Positions 17,443 to 26,121 of a stretch of DNA of 64,000 nucleotides are shown here, piece after piece (the first letter of the stretch is position 1; the number at the start of each line of letters is the position of its first letter). The translations under genes and the position numbers were made by a program. The stretch is from the NCBI RefSeq assembly GCF_027497175.1, contig NZ_CP114901.1:4712001-4776000 (forward strand), given 5' to 3'. Below the pieces are notes generated by a model. That model was not told the DNA's origin. It searched no databases and saw nothing but the letters and a program-made list of their open reading frames with translations. The stretch comes from Verrucosispora sp. WMMD573 (GTDB lineage: Bacteria > Actinomycetota > Actinomycetes > Mycobacteriales > Micromonosporaceae).

Positions 17443-17660
17443 GGGGACCACCTCACGGAATCTGTTTCGGTCGGCGTCGGGTGACGGCGGGTCTGGCCGC
17501 CGGGCTCTCATCCACCCGGCGGCTGGCTCTCCGTGCCCCGAAAGGCTGTCCGCGACGCTCAACTAATGGGTTCTCGGTCGACTGGGCGAGCCTAGCCAGC
17601 GCCGAAAAACAGGGCAACCGGACGCGCGGCATACACCGCCCCGCCCGCACAGCAAAAAGC

Positions 17661-18041
17661 TCAGCTCTCGGTCAACTCGCGATACGCAGCCGCACTCAAC
17701 AGACCCTCCACCACCGCCGGATTCGCCACGGTGATCTCCACCAACCAACCCGCGCCGTACGGATCACTGTTGACCACCTCGGGGGTGTCGACCAACGCCT
17801 CATTACGCGCCGACACCGTACCGGCCACCGGCGCGTACAGCTCCGACACGCTCTTGGTCGACTCGATCTCACCCAACGACTCACCGGCCGCCACCGTCGC
17901 ACCCGCCTCCGGCAACTGCACATACACGATGTCGCCGAGCGCATCCTGCGCGAACTGAGTGATGCCCACCCGGACGGCCCCACCGTCCGCCACGGCCACC
18001 CACTCATGCTCGGCGGTGTAACGCAGATCCTCAGGAATCAC
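17661..18041 (-). CDS. gcvH: Glycine cleavage system H protein
   Basis: 126 aa lipoyl carrier shuttling the aminomethyl group between P, T and L proteins. Starts [17 protein letters not shown], the usual GcvH start; the lipoylated lysine is in [15 protein letters not shown] near residue 64. GTG 18041 has AGGA 8 nt upstream; ATGs at 18056 and 18068 are less likely. Same gene order as Rv1826 next to garA. It is separated from garA by 218 bp in which no further gene is apparent. Confidence 0.96.
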   Translation of the reverse strand: MIPEDLRYTAEHEWVAVADGGAVRVGITQFAQDALGDIVYVQLPEAGATVAAGESLGEIESTKSVSELYAPVAGTVSARNEALVDTPEVVNSDPYGAGWLVEITVANPAVVEGLLSAAAYRELTES

Positions 18042-18097
18042 CAGCAGCGTCCTCATCCATCGCGACACCGGACAGACCGGTGCCGGCCCGCCGACCT

Positions 18098-19021
18098 TCA
18101 GGAGACCGGACGGGCATGTTCCAGCGGGCGGGGCACGTGCAGCGCCGACACCTCGGCAACCTCACGCTCCTCAACGATCACGTTACCGCCGTCGCCAGCC
18201 ACCGACGCCACCACCCCACCAGGAATGTTGAGCGCCGTACGCATCGTCGCCGGGTCACCCAGCACCGTGATGGTGAACGGCCCCGTCAACGGACGCCCGT
18301 CCACGATCAACGCGCCGTTCTCCCCGTTGAGGAAGTACGTCGACGCCACGATCCGCACCGTCGCCTGGTCACCACCGGAGATCTGCATCGCCTCCGCCCC
18401 GGCACCCCGCAACTCCTGCACCGCATCCAGCACCCGCACCGCCGAGATCGGCTTCGCCCCCGCCTGAAACCGCACCGTCAGACCCGGACCCCGCGCCGGC
18501 AACGTACCGGCCAGAATGCCCAGCTCGTCCGCCCGCCGGGTCGCCTCCTCCAACGCGGCCTGACGCCCCTGCTCGCCCGAACGCAACTGCCGCTGACTCT
18601 CCTCCAACGCGGCGATGTCCTGCCGCAACCGGATCTCCCGCGCCTCCAGGTCGTACAGGATCCGCACCAGATCCTCCTGCCGCGCCGCCGCCAACGACGA
18701 ATCCGTCGACGTCATCTTCAACTGCACCGCCAGGGTGAACCCCAACAACCCCAGCAACACGACGATCATCACCGCCGCCGAGCTGAACCGCCGCCACGGC
18801 GACACCACCGCGGCAACCCCCTCCGCGGACTCCACCGGCGCCACCCCGCCCGGCGGATCCTCGTCCTCCTCCGCCGGGCGCCCCTGCGGCGACAACGGAC
18901 TCAACTCGTCCGGATCCGGCGCCTCCGGGCGTGGATCCGGCTCCCCCGCCGGGCCATCCGGCCGCGCCGGCTCCGCCGGCTGCGGCCACCCCGTACCCGT
19001 CTGCGTGTGCTCGTCACTCAC
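18098..19021 (-). CDS. DUF881 membrane-anchored protein (Rv1825-like)
   Basis: 307 aa. A 75-residue Pro/Asp/Glu-rich cytoplasmic tail precedes one membrane helix ([20 protein letters not shown]), a coiled coil ([20 protein letters not shown]) and the DUF881 domain ([12 protein letters not shown]... [13 protein letters not shown]... [17 protein letters not shown]). Role unknown; the family travels with pgsA and sbp in actinobacteria and is thought to act at the cell envelope. A -10-like TAGGTT (19028-19033) exactly 6 nt before GTG 19021 suggests a leaderless internal promoter. Confidence 0.88.
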   Translation of the reverse strand: MSDEHTQTGTGWPQPAEPARPDGPAGEPDPRPEAPDPDELSPLSPQGRPAEEDEDPPGGVAPVESAEGVAAVVSPWRRFSSAAVMIVVLLGLLGFTLAVQLKMTSTDSSLAAARQEDLVRILYDLEAREIRLRQDIAALEESQRQLRSGEQGRQAALEEATRRADELGILAGTLPARGPGLTVRFQAGAKPISAVRVLDAVQELRGAGAEAMQISGGDQATVRIVASTYFLNGENGALIVDGRPLTGPFTITVLGDPATMRTALNIPGGVVASVAGDGGNVIVEEREVAEVSALHVPRPLEHARPVS

Positions 19022-19030
19022 GCCACAAAC

Positions 19031-19363
19031 CTACGCCCGGAACAGGTGCCGACGGATCGCCGCCACGTTGCCGAAGATACGAACCCCCAACACCACCACC
19101 ACACCGGTGGACAACTGGCCGCCCACCCCCAACTGGTCACCCAGATACACGATCAGCGCAGCCACCAGCACGTTCGAGATGAACGACACCACGAACTGCT
19201 TGTCGTCGAAGATGCGGTCCAGCTTCGCCCGAACCCCACCGAACACCGCGTCCAACGCGGCCACCACCGCGATCGGCAGGTACGGCTGCAACGCCGCCGG
19301 CACCGTGGGATCAAGCCACAGCCCGAGCAGCACCCCGGCCAACAGGGCCAGCACCGCGATCAT
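19031..19363 (-). CDS. Small basic protein family (DUF1290, Rv1824-like) membrane protein
   Basis: 110 aa with three hydrophobic segments (MIAVLALLAGVLLGLWLDP; LPIAVVAALDAVFGGVRAKL; FISNVLVAALIVYLGDQLGV) and the family-typical DKQFVVSFISNV. Function is unknown, but the gene is almost always between two DUF881 genes. Its start overlaps the upstream DUF881 stop by 4 nt (ATGA), indicating coupled translation. Confidence 0.9.
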   Translation of the reverse strand: MIAVLALLAGVLLGLWLDPTVPAALQPYLPIAVVAALDAVFGGVRAKLDRIFDDKQFVVSFISNVLVAALIVYLGDQLGVGGQLSTGVVVVLGVRIFGNVAAIRRHLFRA

Positions 19364-20280
19364 CGACCACCTCCGGAGGGACTGGGGGACGTACCCGAGC
19401 CGGACGACTCGTCACCACCCGACGACGACACACTCGGACTCACCGCGGGCTCCGCGTAGCGTAGCCGCGGCTCCGGAGCAGCCGGCAGCGTGAGGTCATC
19501 GGCGTCCCGCACCGCGAACGACAACCCCGTCACCTTCGCCACCTGACGCATCGTCAACGCGCTCCCGCTGGCCTCGTACCGCTCGCGCATGCCATCCGGC
19601 CCGATCGCGCTCACCTCGTACGGCCCGGTCACCGGACGGAAGTCCACCAGGATCGCCTGACCCGCGGAACGGATCGTCGACGTCGACGTCAACCGCTGCC
19701 CGTTGATCGCGATCGCCTCCGCGCCGGCACCCCACAGATCGTTCGCAACGCTCTGCAGATCGAGGTAGATCACCTGGGCGGGACCGGCATCGGCGCCGCC
19801 GAGCGAGTCCTGACCAGCCGGCGCGTCCGCCAACTCCACCACCACACCGTCACCGCGCACCCGCCCCAGGCCGGTACTCGCCTCCAGCTCCCGTAACCGG
19901 GCCGCGCGAGAACCACCCAGCGCGGCCTCCCGCTGCCGGTTGACCTCATCACGCAGCTCCTCGGCCCGAGCCGACAAGGCGTCGGTCTCACCCTGGCGCT
20001 GCTTGATCTGCGCCACCAGGCCGGAACGGGCCTGCGCACGCCCCGGCTCCTCGGCCATCGTCTGCCGGTAGGCCACCGCGAACAGGAAACCGAGCAGCAC
20101 GATCACCACCAGGCCGACCGGCCCCACAGACCAGCCCGACCGTGCCGGCCGGCCGGTCTCCGCCCGCCGCGCCGCCGCGTCGGAGTAGCCCGGATCCAAC
20201 GGATTACGGAACAACTCGGTGAGGAAGTCCGGAGTGAAGGCTCTCGGCCCACGCCGGCTCTGACCGGGATCGTCACTCAT
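19360..20280 (-). CDS. DUF881 membrane-anchored protein (Rv1823-like)
   Basis: 306 aa paralogue of the gene at 18098. An N-terminal cytoplasmic stretch is followed by a helix (VGPVGLVVIVLLGFLFAVAY), a coiled coil (QRQGETDALSARAEELRDEV), the DUF881 core (LWGAGAEAIAINGQRLTSTS; VDFRPVTGPYEVSAIGPDG) and a Ser/Gly/Pro-rich tail. It overlaps the pgsA-like gene by 8 nt and the small basic protein gene by 4 nt, so the three are one translationally linked unit. Confidence 0.88.
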   Translation of the reverse strand: MSDDPGQSRRGPRAFTPDFLTELFRNPLDPGYSDAAARRAETGRPARSGWSVGPVGLVVIVLLGFLFAVAYRQTMAEEPGRAQARSGLVAQIKQRQGETDALSARAEELRDEVNRQREAALGGSRAARLRELEASTGLGRVRGDGVVVELADAPAGQDSLGGADAGPAQVIYLDLQSVANDLWGAGAEAIAINGQRLTSTSTIRSAGQAILVDFRPVTGPYEVSAIGPDGMRERYEASGSALTMRQVAKVTGLSFAVRDADDLTLPAAPEPRLRYAEPAVSPSVSSSGGDESSGSGTSPSPSGGGR

Positions 20281-20917
20281 GACGGCCCTCCCGCCGACCG
20301 CGTACCGCCCGCACCAGCTGCCGGGCCTGAATCACGTACAGCACGCCAGCGACCCAGTAGAGCACCAGACCCCACCACGCCAACGCCCAGCCGATCGCAC
20401 CGGCCACCGTCGCGGCCGTCGGCACCACCGCGGCCAGCAGCAGAACCGGGAAGGCGGCCAGCAGCAGGAAGGTGGCCGTCTTCCCGACGTAGTGCACCGG
20501 CGGCGGCCCGTAGCCGTGCCGCCGCAGCACGCCGAGCGAGCCCAGCAGCAGCAACTCCCGCGCCAGCAGCGCGGCGGTGAACTGCCAGGGCACCACTTCG
20601 CGGGCGGTGAACGCGACAAGCGTGGCGAGGATGTAGAGCCGGTCGGCGAGCGGGTCGAGCAACTCGCCCAGCCGGCTGACCTGCCCCAACCGCCGGGCGA
20701 TCCAGCCGTCCACCCAGTCGCTGGTGCCACCGACGGCCAACACCACGACTGCGGCAGCGTCGGCGCGCACCACCAGGAACAGGAAGAGGAACAGGGGAAC
20801 ACCCAGCAGGCGGACGAAGCTGATCAGGTTCGGCCAGGTGAACACCCGATCGTCCGGTCCCCGGCCGTTGCCGTCGCGGGCCTGCGGTTGCTCCGCCCGA
20901 GCCGCCCGACCCGACAC
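20273..20917 (-). CDS. CDP-alcohol phosphatidyltransferase (PgsA2-like)
   Basis: 214 aa polytopic enzyme of phospholipid headgroup transfer. The CDP-OH-P motif D(x2)DG(x2)AR(x8)G(x3)D(x3)D is exact (SDWVDGWIARRLGQVSRL then GELLDPLAD). FTWPNLISFVRL starts the fold. By synteny it corresponds to M. tuberculosis pgsA2 (Rv1822); substrate not certain. GTG 20917 is chosen because GGAGGAGG lies 6 nt upstream, which removes 43 residues of the longer frame. A TATAGT element at 21068-21073 (minus strand) is a candidate -10 for the whole block. Confidence 0.9.
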   Translation of the reverse strand: MSGRAARAEQPQARDGNGRGPDDRVFTWPNLISFVRLLGVPLFLFLFLVVRADAAAVVVLAVGGTSDWVDGWIARRLGQVSRLGELLDPLADRLYILATLVAFTAREVVPWQFTAALLARELLLLGSLGVLRRHGYGPPPVHYVGKTATFLLLAAFPVLLLAAVVPTAATVAGAIGWALAWWGLVLYWVAGVLYVIQARQLVRAVRGRREGRHE

Positions 20918-21172
20918 CGAACCTCCTCCGCGACGCGCTCGGGCACTGCGAACCAGGTCCGCCGTGCGGCGTCGTACGCGTGTCCAGCCGGCTGCTGCCG
21001 GCGCCCCCTGTGATCCCCTGCCCCGCCGTCCATCGTCGATGATCACGGGCCGGTCGAATGCGCTGCCACTATAGCGGGCTGTCCCTGTGCTTTCGCTGCC
21101 CAGCGGGCGCGTGCCGGATGATGGCTGGCACGGCTGTGACGGGTGTCACTATGCGAAAGCCGTCCTAGGAAG
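20918..21172. other. Intergenic region with candidate promoter and palindrome
   Basis: 255 bp without a gene. It contains the -10-like TATAGT (21068-21073, minus strand) for the pgsA block, and a palindrome GTGAC-GGGT-GTCAC at 21136-21149 just after the MarR gene. The palindrome could be a terminator remnant or a regulator site. Confidence 0.4.
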
Positions 21173-21697
21173 CTAGTCGAAGTGCATTCCCGCGCTTTGG
21201 GCGGCGGCGCTCGCGGTCCCCGATATCGTCGCCGCCTGCCCGAACGCCACCAGCGCCCCCAACAGGTCCTGCCGGCCTCGGGCCGGCATCCGGTCGAGAA
21301 CGGCCCGCACCGCATCGTGGCGGCGGGATCGCACCTCCGCCAGCAGCACCTCGGCCGCCGCCGTCGGAACGAGGCGCACCTCCCGACGGTCGCGCGGGTC
21401 TGCCGTGCGCCGCACCAACCCGATCGCCTCCAGCCGGTCACAGAGCCGACTCGCCGAGGAGGGAACCACGTCCAGCAGCGCGGCCAGTCCGTTGACGTTG
21501 ATCTCCGGGCGGAGACTCAGCAGGGACAGCACCCGCAGCTGGGTCGGCGACACCGAGAGCCGGTGCCGGGACACAGCCGAGTCGAGCACGCCCACCAGCG
21601 TCTCGGCGGCCGCGTCGATCGCCGCGGTGAGATCCGGTCGCTCCACCCGATGTCCCCTGCGATTGTCCCGCTGGTCCTGCGCCGATCCGCCGGTCAA
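21173..21697 (-). CDS. MarR family transcriptional regulator
   Basis: 174 aa. Winged helix in the middle (LSVSPTQLRVLSLLSLRPEI, LAALLDVVPSSASRLCDRLE, then DPRDRREVRLVPTAAAEVLL, the MarR wing). ATG 21697 overlaps the stop of the phosphatase gene (ATGA), so the two are co-translated; GTG 21646 would match the family start more tightly. A CTTGC/GCAAG palindrome upstream of the phosphatase is a plausible autoregulatory site. Confidence 0.87.
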   Translation of the reverse strand: MTGGSAQDQRDNRRGHRVERPDLTAAIDAAAETLVGVLDSAVSRHRLSVSPTQLRVLSLLSLRPEINVNGLAALLDVVPSSASRLCDRLEAIGLVRRTADPRDRREVRLVPTAAAEVLLAEVRSRRHDAVRAVLDRMPARGRQDLLGALVAFGQAATISGTASAAAQSAGMHFD

Positions 21698-22872
21698 CCC
21701 TGTGCCCGACCGGCCGAGCCACGCCAGTCCAGGCAGACGACGACCGCGTCGTCGCGCAGGTCGGTGTCCGCGTGGAACGTCTGCAACTCGCGCATCACCG
21801 TACCAACCGCCTCGGTCGGCGGCTGCAACCGCGTCGCCCGCATCGACCGCGCCATGGCCCGCTCGCCGTAGGTCTCCCGGCCGCTCGGATCGGCCGCCCA
21901 GACCCCGTCGGAGACGATGAACAACCGGTCCCCCGGGTCGAGGTCGAACTCCTGAAGGTCGTAACGGGTCTCGCCGAACATCCCCAGCGGAAGCTGCTGC
22001 TCGAGATCGACCCGGGCGACCGCGCCGCCGCGTACCCGCACCAGATGCGGCGAGCCGGCGTCCACCGCCCGCACCCGCCCGGTGACACAGTCCAGTTCGA
22101 GCAACAACGTCGCCACGTGCCGGTGCCCCCGATGCTGGTAGTAGACCGTGTCGGAGGCCAGTTCGGCCTGTTCCACCAGACCGCCACCGGAGCGACGGGC
22201 GTTACGCATGGCGTTGACCGTCACCGCCGTCAACAGGGCGGCGGCGAGCCCGATACCGTCGCCGTTGAGCACGGTCACGGTGAGCCGGCCCTCGTCCAAC
22301 GACCAGTCGAAGTGGTCACCACCCACCGTGTACGCCGGTTCCAGCTGGCCGGCCAGCTGGAAGGAGTCATGGCTGACGCTGCGCCCGGGCAGCAGTTCCC
22401 ACTGCAACTCGGCGGCCATGCTCAACCGCTCCCGCCGCCGGGCCCGCCGGTAGCGGTCGGTTTCCCGGTCGGCGGCACGCAGCGCCATGGCCATGTCCCC
22501 GGCGATGTCGGCCGCCTCGCGCACCACCGACTCCGCCGGTTCCCCGGCCAACTCGACCATGAGCACGCCCAGCCGTTCACCCCACACCGTCAGCGGCACG
22601 TAGACGCGGCAGCGCCCGTCCTCACCGGACTCCCGGACCGGCTGCTGGCTGCTGAAGCAGCGCTGCACCGTAGCCTGAACGTCCGGGGCCGCCGCGGCGG
22701 GCTGACGGGGATCGAGCACCGGCCACAGCCCGCTGATCCGGTAGTCGGCGACGAACACCATGGTGCCCGACGCGCCGAGCGCCGACCGGATGGCCACGTC
22801 GGCGGCCTCGACCACACGGTCGGGCGGGGACTCGCGCAGGGCGCGGGAGATCCCCGTGGACGCATCCGACAT
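21694..22872 (-). CDS. GAF-SpoIIE (PP2C-type) serine/threonine phosphatase
   Basis: 392 aa. A GAF-like sensor (about 15-140) is followed by the SpoIIE phosphatase domain: ERLSMAAELQWELLPG, TVGGDHFDWSLDEGRL, NGDGIGLAAALLTAV, GDRLFIVSDGVWAADP and LRDDAVVVCLD, with the metal-binding aspartates in place. Such enzymes dephosphorylate anti-anti-sigma factors or respond to small molecules via GAF. ATG 22872 is chosen for its GGAGG at 6-nt spacing. Coupled to the MarR gene downstream. Confidence 0.88.
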   Translation of the reverse strand: MSDASTGISRALRESPPDRVVEAADVAIRSALGASGTMVFVADYRISGLWPVLDPRQPAAAAPDVQATVQRCFSSQQPVRESGEDGRCRVYVPLTVWGERLGVLMVELAGEPAESVVREAADIAGDMAMALRAADRETDRYRRARRRERLSMAAELQWELLPGRSVSHDSFQLAGQLEPAYTVGGDHFDWSLDEGRLTVTVLNGDGIGLAAALLTAVTVNAMRNARRSGGGLVEQAELASDTVYYQHRGHRHVATLLLELDCVTGRVRAVDAGSPHLVRVRGGAVARVDLEQQLPLGMFGETRYDLQEFDLDPGDRLFIVSDGVWAADPSGRETYGERAMARSMRATRLQPPTEAVGTVMRELQTFHADTDLRDDAVVVCLDWRGSAGRAQG

Positions 22873-22891
22873 GACCATCCTCCGAAAAATA

Positions 22892-22907
22892 CTTGCTCTG
22901 GGGCAAG
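22892..22907. promoter_or_regulatory. Palindrome upstream of the phosphatase-MarR operon
   Basis: CTTGC-TCTGGG-GCAAG lies about 20 bp before the phosphatase start in an AT-richer stretch. Spacing and TTGC/GCAA ends resemble MarR-family operators. The MarR gene in the same operon is the likely binder; this is inference. Confidence 0.45.
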
Positions 22908-22935
22908 CATCATACGGAGGTGGTTTCGCCCATGG

Positions 22936-23357
22936 TCACCCGACCGACCGCACGGCGACGGCACCGTGGAACGCGTCCGGCACCTCCGCCGGCCGTCCCT
23001 CCGGTCGCCAGTGGGTCACCGGCACGATCCCGTCCCAGGTGGGCTGCCACCGGCTTAGCAACGGGCCGAACGCGGCCGGCGGACGCATCCGGAACGCCGG
23101 CCCCGTCATCGCCAACGCCTGCGGACACACCGCGAGTTCCTCGGTGTCGAAGTCGATCGCCAGGTGGCTGCCCGGCGCCACCGCCGTGTACAGCTCGTCC
23201 AGCGAGCGGGCGAGGGTGTCGTCGGCGAGAAACCCCGCCAGGCCGAGGAAGACCACCCCGGCCGGGCGACGACCCAGCCCGACACGAACCGGTGCGGCAA
23301 CGCCGGGTCGACGGTGCCGACGTCGGTGGCGTCGCCGGGCTGGTCGGGCTCCACCAT
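22936..23357 (-). pseudogene. Frameshifted SAM-dependent methyltransferase-like gene (PF04672-like C-terminus)
   Basis: From ATG 23357 (AAGGAG 10 nt upstream) the frame MVEPDQPGDATDVGTVDPAL has high-GC3 coding character up to about 23256. There a GGGG run shifts reading, and the protein continues in another frame as VVFLGLAGFLADDTLARSLD through VAPGSHLAIDFDTEEL to IVPVTHWRPEG. One missing G would restore a roughly 140-aa protein resembling the C-terminal part of the actinobacterial Methyltransf_19 family. It is also short, lacking the SAM-binding N-terminal half. Either a decayed fragment or a sequencing error on top of a truncated gene. Confidence 0.5.
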
Positions 23358-23413
23358 CGATGACGCTCCTTCCCCAGGCGCCAGCGTACCGACAGCACGT
23401 CCCTGACCGGTAT

Positions 23414-23436
23414 CGCCCCGCTGGCCGTGCGGGGCG
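23414..23436. other. Strong hairpin upstream of the universal stress protein gene
   Basis: CGCCCCGC (23414-23421) and GCGGGGCG (23429-23436) form an 8-bp GC stem with a 7-nt loop, 54 bp before the gene and within its probable leader. It could be a 5'-UTR structure or an attenuator; no known RNA family is recognised. Confidence 0.35.
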
Positions 23437-23489
23437 GCGATACTGACCCGGTCCGGTCCCGACGGCGGGCCCGGCACAGGGAGGCGACG

Positions 23490-24371
23490 GTGAACCCGGT
23501 CAGCGGGACGGCGGTGGTGGTCGGCGTGGACGGCTCCGAGCCCGCCCGCGCCGCGGTACGACTGGCCGCCGCGATGGCCACCCGACGTGACCGCCCGCTG
23601 CGGGTGGTGCACGCGTTCATTTGGCCGACGCTGCACTCCCCCGTCCGGCCGGCCACGGAGAGCGCCCCCGACGGGGGCCTGCGGGCGCGGGCGGAACGGA
23701 TGGTCGCCGACGCTGTCGACGAGGCCGAGGCGACCGCGCCGGGGCTGCGGGTCACCGGCGAGATAATCGACGGTGAGGCCACGGCCGTGCTGCTCGCCGA
23801 GGCGCCCGGCGCGGCGATGGTGGTCCTCGGTGACCGCGGTGCCGGCGGTTTCGCCGCGTTGCTGCTCGGCTCGGTCGCGGTGCAGCTGGCCGCGTACGCC
23901 GATTGCCCGGTCCTGGTGGCGCGCGGCGCGCCGCACCCCGACGGTGCGGTGGTGGTCGGGGTGGACGGCTCCGAGTCGTCCCGCCGGGCCGTGGAGTTCG
24001 CCGTCGACGAGGCCGCCCTGCGCGGCGCCGCGGTGCTCGCCCTGCACGCCTACCGGCACCCGGTGTCCACCGGCCCGGGTGACATGCAGCCGCTGGTGTA
24101 CGACGAGTCCGAGTTGCGCGACGACGAGGATCGTGCGGTGGCCGAGTCCATCGCCGGGCTGACCGAGCGGTACCCGGAGGTGCCGATCACCCGGGAGTCG
24201 GTGCGAGGTCGGGCCACCCGGGTGCTCACCGACGCGTCGCGCCAGGCGCAACTGCTGGTGGTCGGGGGGCAGGGGCGTGGTGAGGTGACCGGGTTGCTGC
24301 TGGGTTCGGTGAGCCAGTCGATGCTGCACCACAGCCACTGTCCGGTCGCGGTGGTACGCGGCCCCCGGTGA
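23490..24371 (+). CDS. Tandem universal stress protein (two UspA domains)
   Basis: 293 aa. Two UspA repeats, each opening VVVGVDGSE and each with an ATP-binding G-x2-G-x9-G-S/T motif (GDRGAGGFAALLLGS; GGQGRGEVTGLLLGS). Such two-domain Usps are common in actinobacteria and accumulate under hypoxia, nitric oxide or stationary phase. GTG 23490 has GGGAGG 6 nt upstream; the longer frame to 23427 is not protein-like. It stands alone. Confidence 0.92.
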   Translation: MNPVSGTAVVVGVDGSEPARAAVRLAAAMATRRDRPLRVVHAFIWPTLHSPVRPATESAPDGGLRARAERMVADAVDEAEATAPGLRVTGEIIDGEATAVLLAEAPGAAMVVLGDRGAGGFAALLLGSVAVQLAAYADCPVLVARGAPHPDGAVVVGVDGSESSRRAVEFAVDEAALRGAAVLALHAYRHPVSTGPGDMQPLVYDESELRDDEDRAVAESIAGLTERYPEVPITRESVRGRATRVLTDASRQAQLLVVGGQGRGEVTGLLLGSVSQSMLHHSHCPVAVVRGPR

Positions 24372-24452
24372 CCGGCCGGCACGGTTGACGGCGGCCCAGG
24401 CGGGTAGACGGGCCGGGTACGCCACCGGCGACGGCCCAAGGGGGATACAACG

Positions 24453-24668
24453 ATGCCAGGACCTCGGCCCGGCAGCAACGCCTACGACAAGCAGCGTGCC
24501 CGCCTACGCAACGCCATCGACGGCTCGGGCCGGCGCACGCCGGACCAGAAGGCCGACGAGGCTGCCAACCGGATCCTGCGGGAGGATCGGGGCCGGCGCG
24601 GCGTCGTGCGGGGCGAGCGCGCCTATGGACCCAAGGGAAACCGCGAGCCCGGGGATCCTAAGAAGTGA
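24453..24668 (+). CDS. Conserved small hydrophilic protein, unknown function
   Basis: 71 aa, very basic and polar (MPGPRPGSNAYDKQRARLRN then AIDGSGRRTPDQKADEAANR), likely helical and partly disordered, ending DPKK. The pattern recalls small plasmid-stabilisation-like or phosphopeptide-like actinobacterial proteins, but no function can be given. A G-rich ribosome site precedes it. Its stop overlaps the next gene's GTG by 4 nt, indicating a two-gene unit. Confidence 0.65.
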   Translation: MPGPRPGSNAYDKQRARLRNAIDGSGRRTPDQKADEAANRILREDRGRRGVVRGERAYGPKGNREPGDPKK

Positions 24669-25141
24669 GGGTCGGCGACCTGACCGACGGCCTCATCGCC
24701 GGGGCCGTCGGCACCACCGCGCTCAACATCGTCACCTACCTGGACATGACGGCGCGGGCCCGGCCGGCCAGCCAGACGCCGGAGCAGAGCGCCGGCAAGC
24801 TGGCCCGCGCCGTCCACCTGTCGCTCGGATCGCCGCAGCAGGCGGACAACCGGCGCAGCGGACTCGGCGCCCTGCTGGGCTACGGTCTCGGCGCGGGAGC
24901 GACGGTCGGCTTCGCGCTGCTGGCCCGGGGGCGCCGACAGCCGATGCTGCGGGCGGCCACGCTGCTCGGCGGCGGCCTGATGACACTGACGGACGGGGCG
25001 CTGACCCTGCTCGGCGTCACCGACCCGCGCACCTGGCGGCGCGTCGACTGGGTCGCCGACATCGTGCCGCACCTCACCTTCGGGCTGACGGCCGCAGCCA
25101 CCTGGAACCGGCTGCGGCCGTCAACTGGCAGAAGGGCCTAA
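24665..25141 (+). CDS. Small integral membrane protein, unknown function
   Basis: 158 aa. Segments LTDGLIAGAVGTTALNIVTY, LGALLGYGLGAGATVGFALL and TLLGGGLMTLTDGALTLLGV look membrane-embedded, with a charged loop between (MTARARPASQTPEQSAGKLA). It is translationally coupled to the preceding 71-aa gene. No family is recognised with confidence. Confidence 0.7.
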   Translation: MRVGDLTDGLIAGAVGTTALNIVTYLDMTARARPASQTPEQSAGKLARAVHLSLGSPQQADNRRSGLGALLGYGLGAGATVGFALLARGRRQPMLRAATLLGGGLMTLTDGALTLLGVTDPRTWRRVDWVADIVPHLTFGLTAAATWNRLRPSTGRRA

Positions 25142-25338
25142 CGGTCGCTGTCGTCCTCGGCGACCGGTCGACCGCTGGGTCCGTACGGCGACATCTGGCC
25201 GTGCGGCACCGGCCGACCGGTGTCCCCCGGCGACGAGCCACGGTTTCGGGGATGGCCGGCCGGGTCGGGGCCCTTGTTGTCCTGGCTGGTCTCGCCGAGG
25301 GCGTTGCGCCGGAGTTCCTGCTGCTGCGGGTTCGTCAC
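25138..25338 (-). CDS. Disordered small hydrophilic protein
   Basis: 66 aa, VTNPQQQELRRNALGETSQD and on to PVAEDDSDR: rich in Pro, Gly, Asp, Asn and Gln with no hydrophobic core, so probably disordered. GTG 25338 has GGGAGA 9 nt upstream. It converges on and overlaps the end of the membrane protein gene by 4 nt. Function unknown. Confidence 0.6.
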   Translation of the reverse strand: MTNPQQQELRRNALGETSQDNKGPDPAGHPRNRGSSPGDTGRPVPHGQMSPYGPSGRPVAEDDSDR

Positions 25339-25467
25339 GGTCGTCTCCCTTCGCCCGTGCGCGGCGCGGCGCCGCGTCACCCGCGGCTTACCCGCCCTCG
25401 TCGGCGGCATTCCGGCCCGCTGACCAGGGCGAGGGCTAACCGGGCCGGCGTCGGGTACACCCCGAGG

Positions 25468-26115
25468 ATGGGCGACCAACGGGCGCTGGCGCGGTCCCTG
25501 CTGACCCGCCGCACGTACGCCGAGGAGGCCGGCATCGCGCTGGCCGACCGACCGGCGCCGCTGTACCAGTTGCTGGTGCTGGTCACGTTGCTCAGCACCC
25601 GCATCCGGGCCCAGGTGGGGGTCGCGGCGGCCCGCGAACTCTTCGCGGCCGGCTACCGCACCCCGCAGGCCATGGAGGCCGCCAGCTGGCAGGAACGGGT
25701 CGACGCGTTGGGGCGCGGACACTACCGCCGCTACGACGAACGGACCGCCACCATGCTCGGCTCGGGCGCCCGGCTCTGCCTGGACCGATGGCACGGCGAC
25801 CTGCGGCGGTTGCATCGGGAGGCGGCCGGCGAGCCGGCGCAGCTTCGTCGGCTGCTCACCGAGTTCCCCGGCATCGGGCCCACCGGCGCGGACATCTTCC
25901 TGCGCGAGGTGCAGTCGGTCTGGCCGCAGTTGCGCCCCTACACCGACCGCCGGGCGGTGGCCGGCGCGCGGCGACTCGGACTGCCCGCCAGCACCGACCG
26001 GCTGGCCCGGCTCGTCGACGACGTCGACTTCGGTCGGCTCGCCTCGGCACTGGTGCGGGTCGCCCTCGGCGAGGAGTCGGCCGGGCAGATCAGCCGCGGC
26101 GTGGCGGCCCGCTGA
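25468..26115 (+). CDS. Helix-hairpin-helix endonuclease III-like protein lacking the catalytic lysine
   Basis: 215 aa of the HhH-GPD base-excision superfamily fold: PLYQLLVLVTLLSTRIRAQV (as in Nth), then LTEFPGIGPTGADIFLREVQ, the HhH motif, and the downstream aspartate in LRPYTDRRAV. In Nth the HhH ends in LPGVGRKTA with a catalytic Lys; here the position is Thr (GPTGA). No iron-sulfur Cys cluster is present at the C-terminus. It may be a monofunctional glycosylase or a DNA-binding relative. Start ATG 25468 follows TACACC by 6 nt with no good ribosome site. Confidence 0.75.
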   Translation: MGDQRALARSLLTRRTYAEEAGIALADRPAPLYQLLVLVTLLSTRIRAQVGVAAARELFAAGYRTPQAMEAASWQERVDALGRGHYRRYDERTATMLGSGARLCLDRWHGDLRRLHREAAGEPAQLRRLLTEFPGIGPTGADIFLREVQSVWPQLRPYTDRRAVAGARRLGLPASTDRLARLVDDVDFGRLASALVRVALGEESAGQISRGVAAR

Positions 26116-26121
26116 GCGTCG

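Noticed and set aside
24385..26115. 576-codon plus-strand ORF
   Set aside because: Only its last 215 residues (from 25468) are protein-like; the earlier part overlaps real small genes in other frames.
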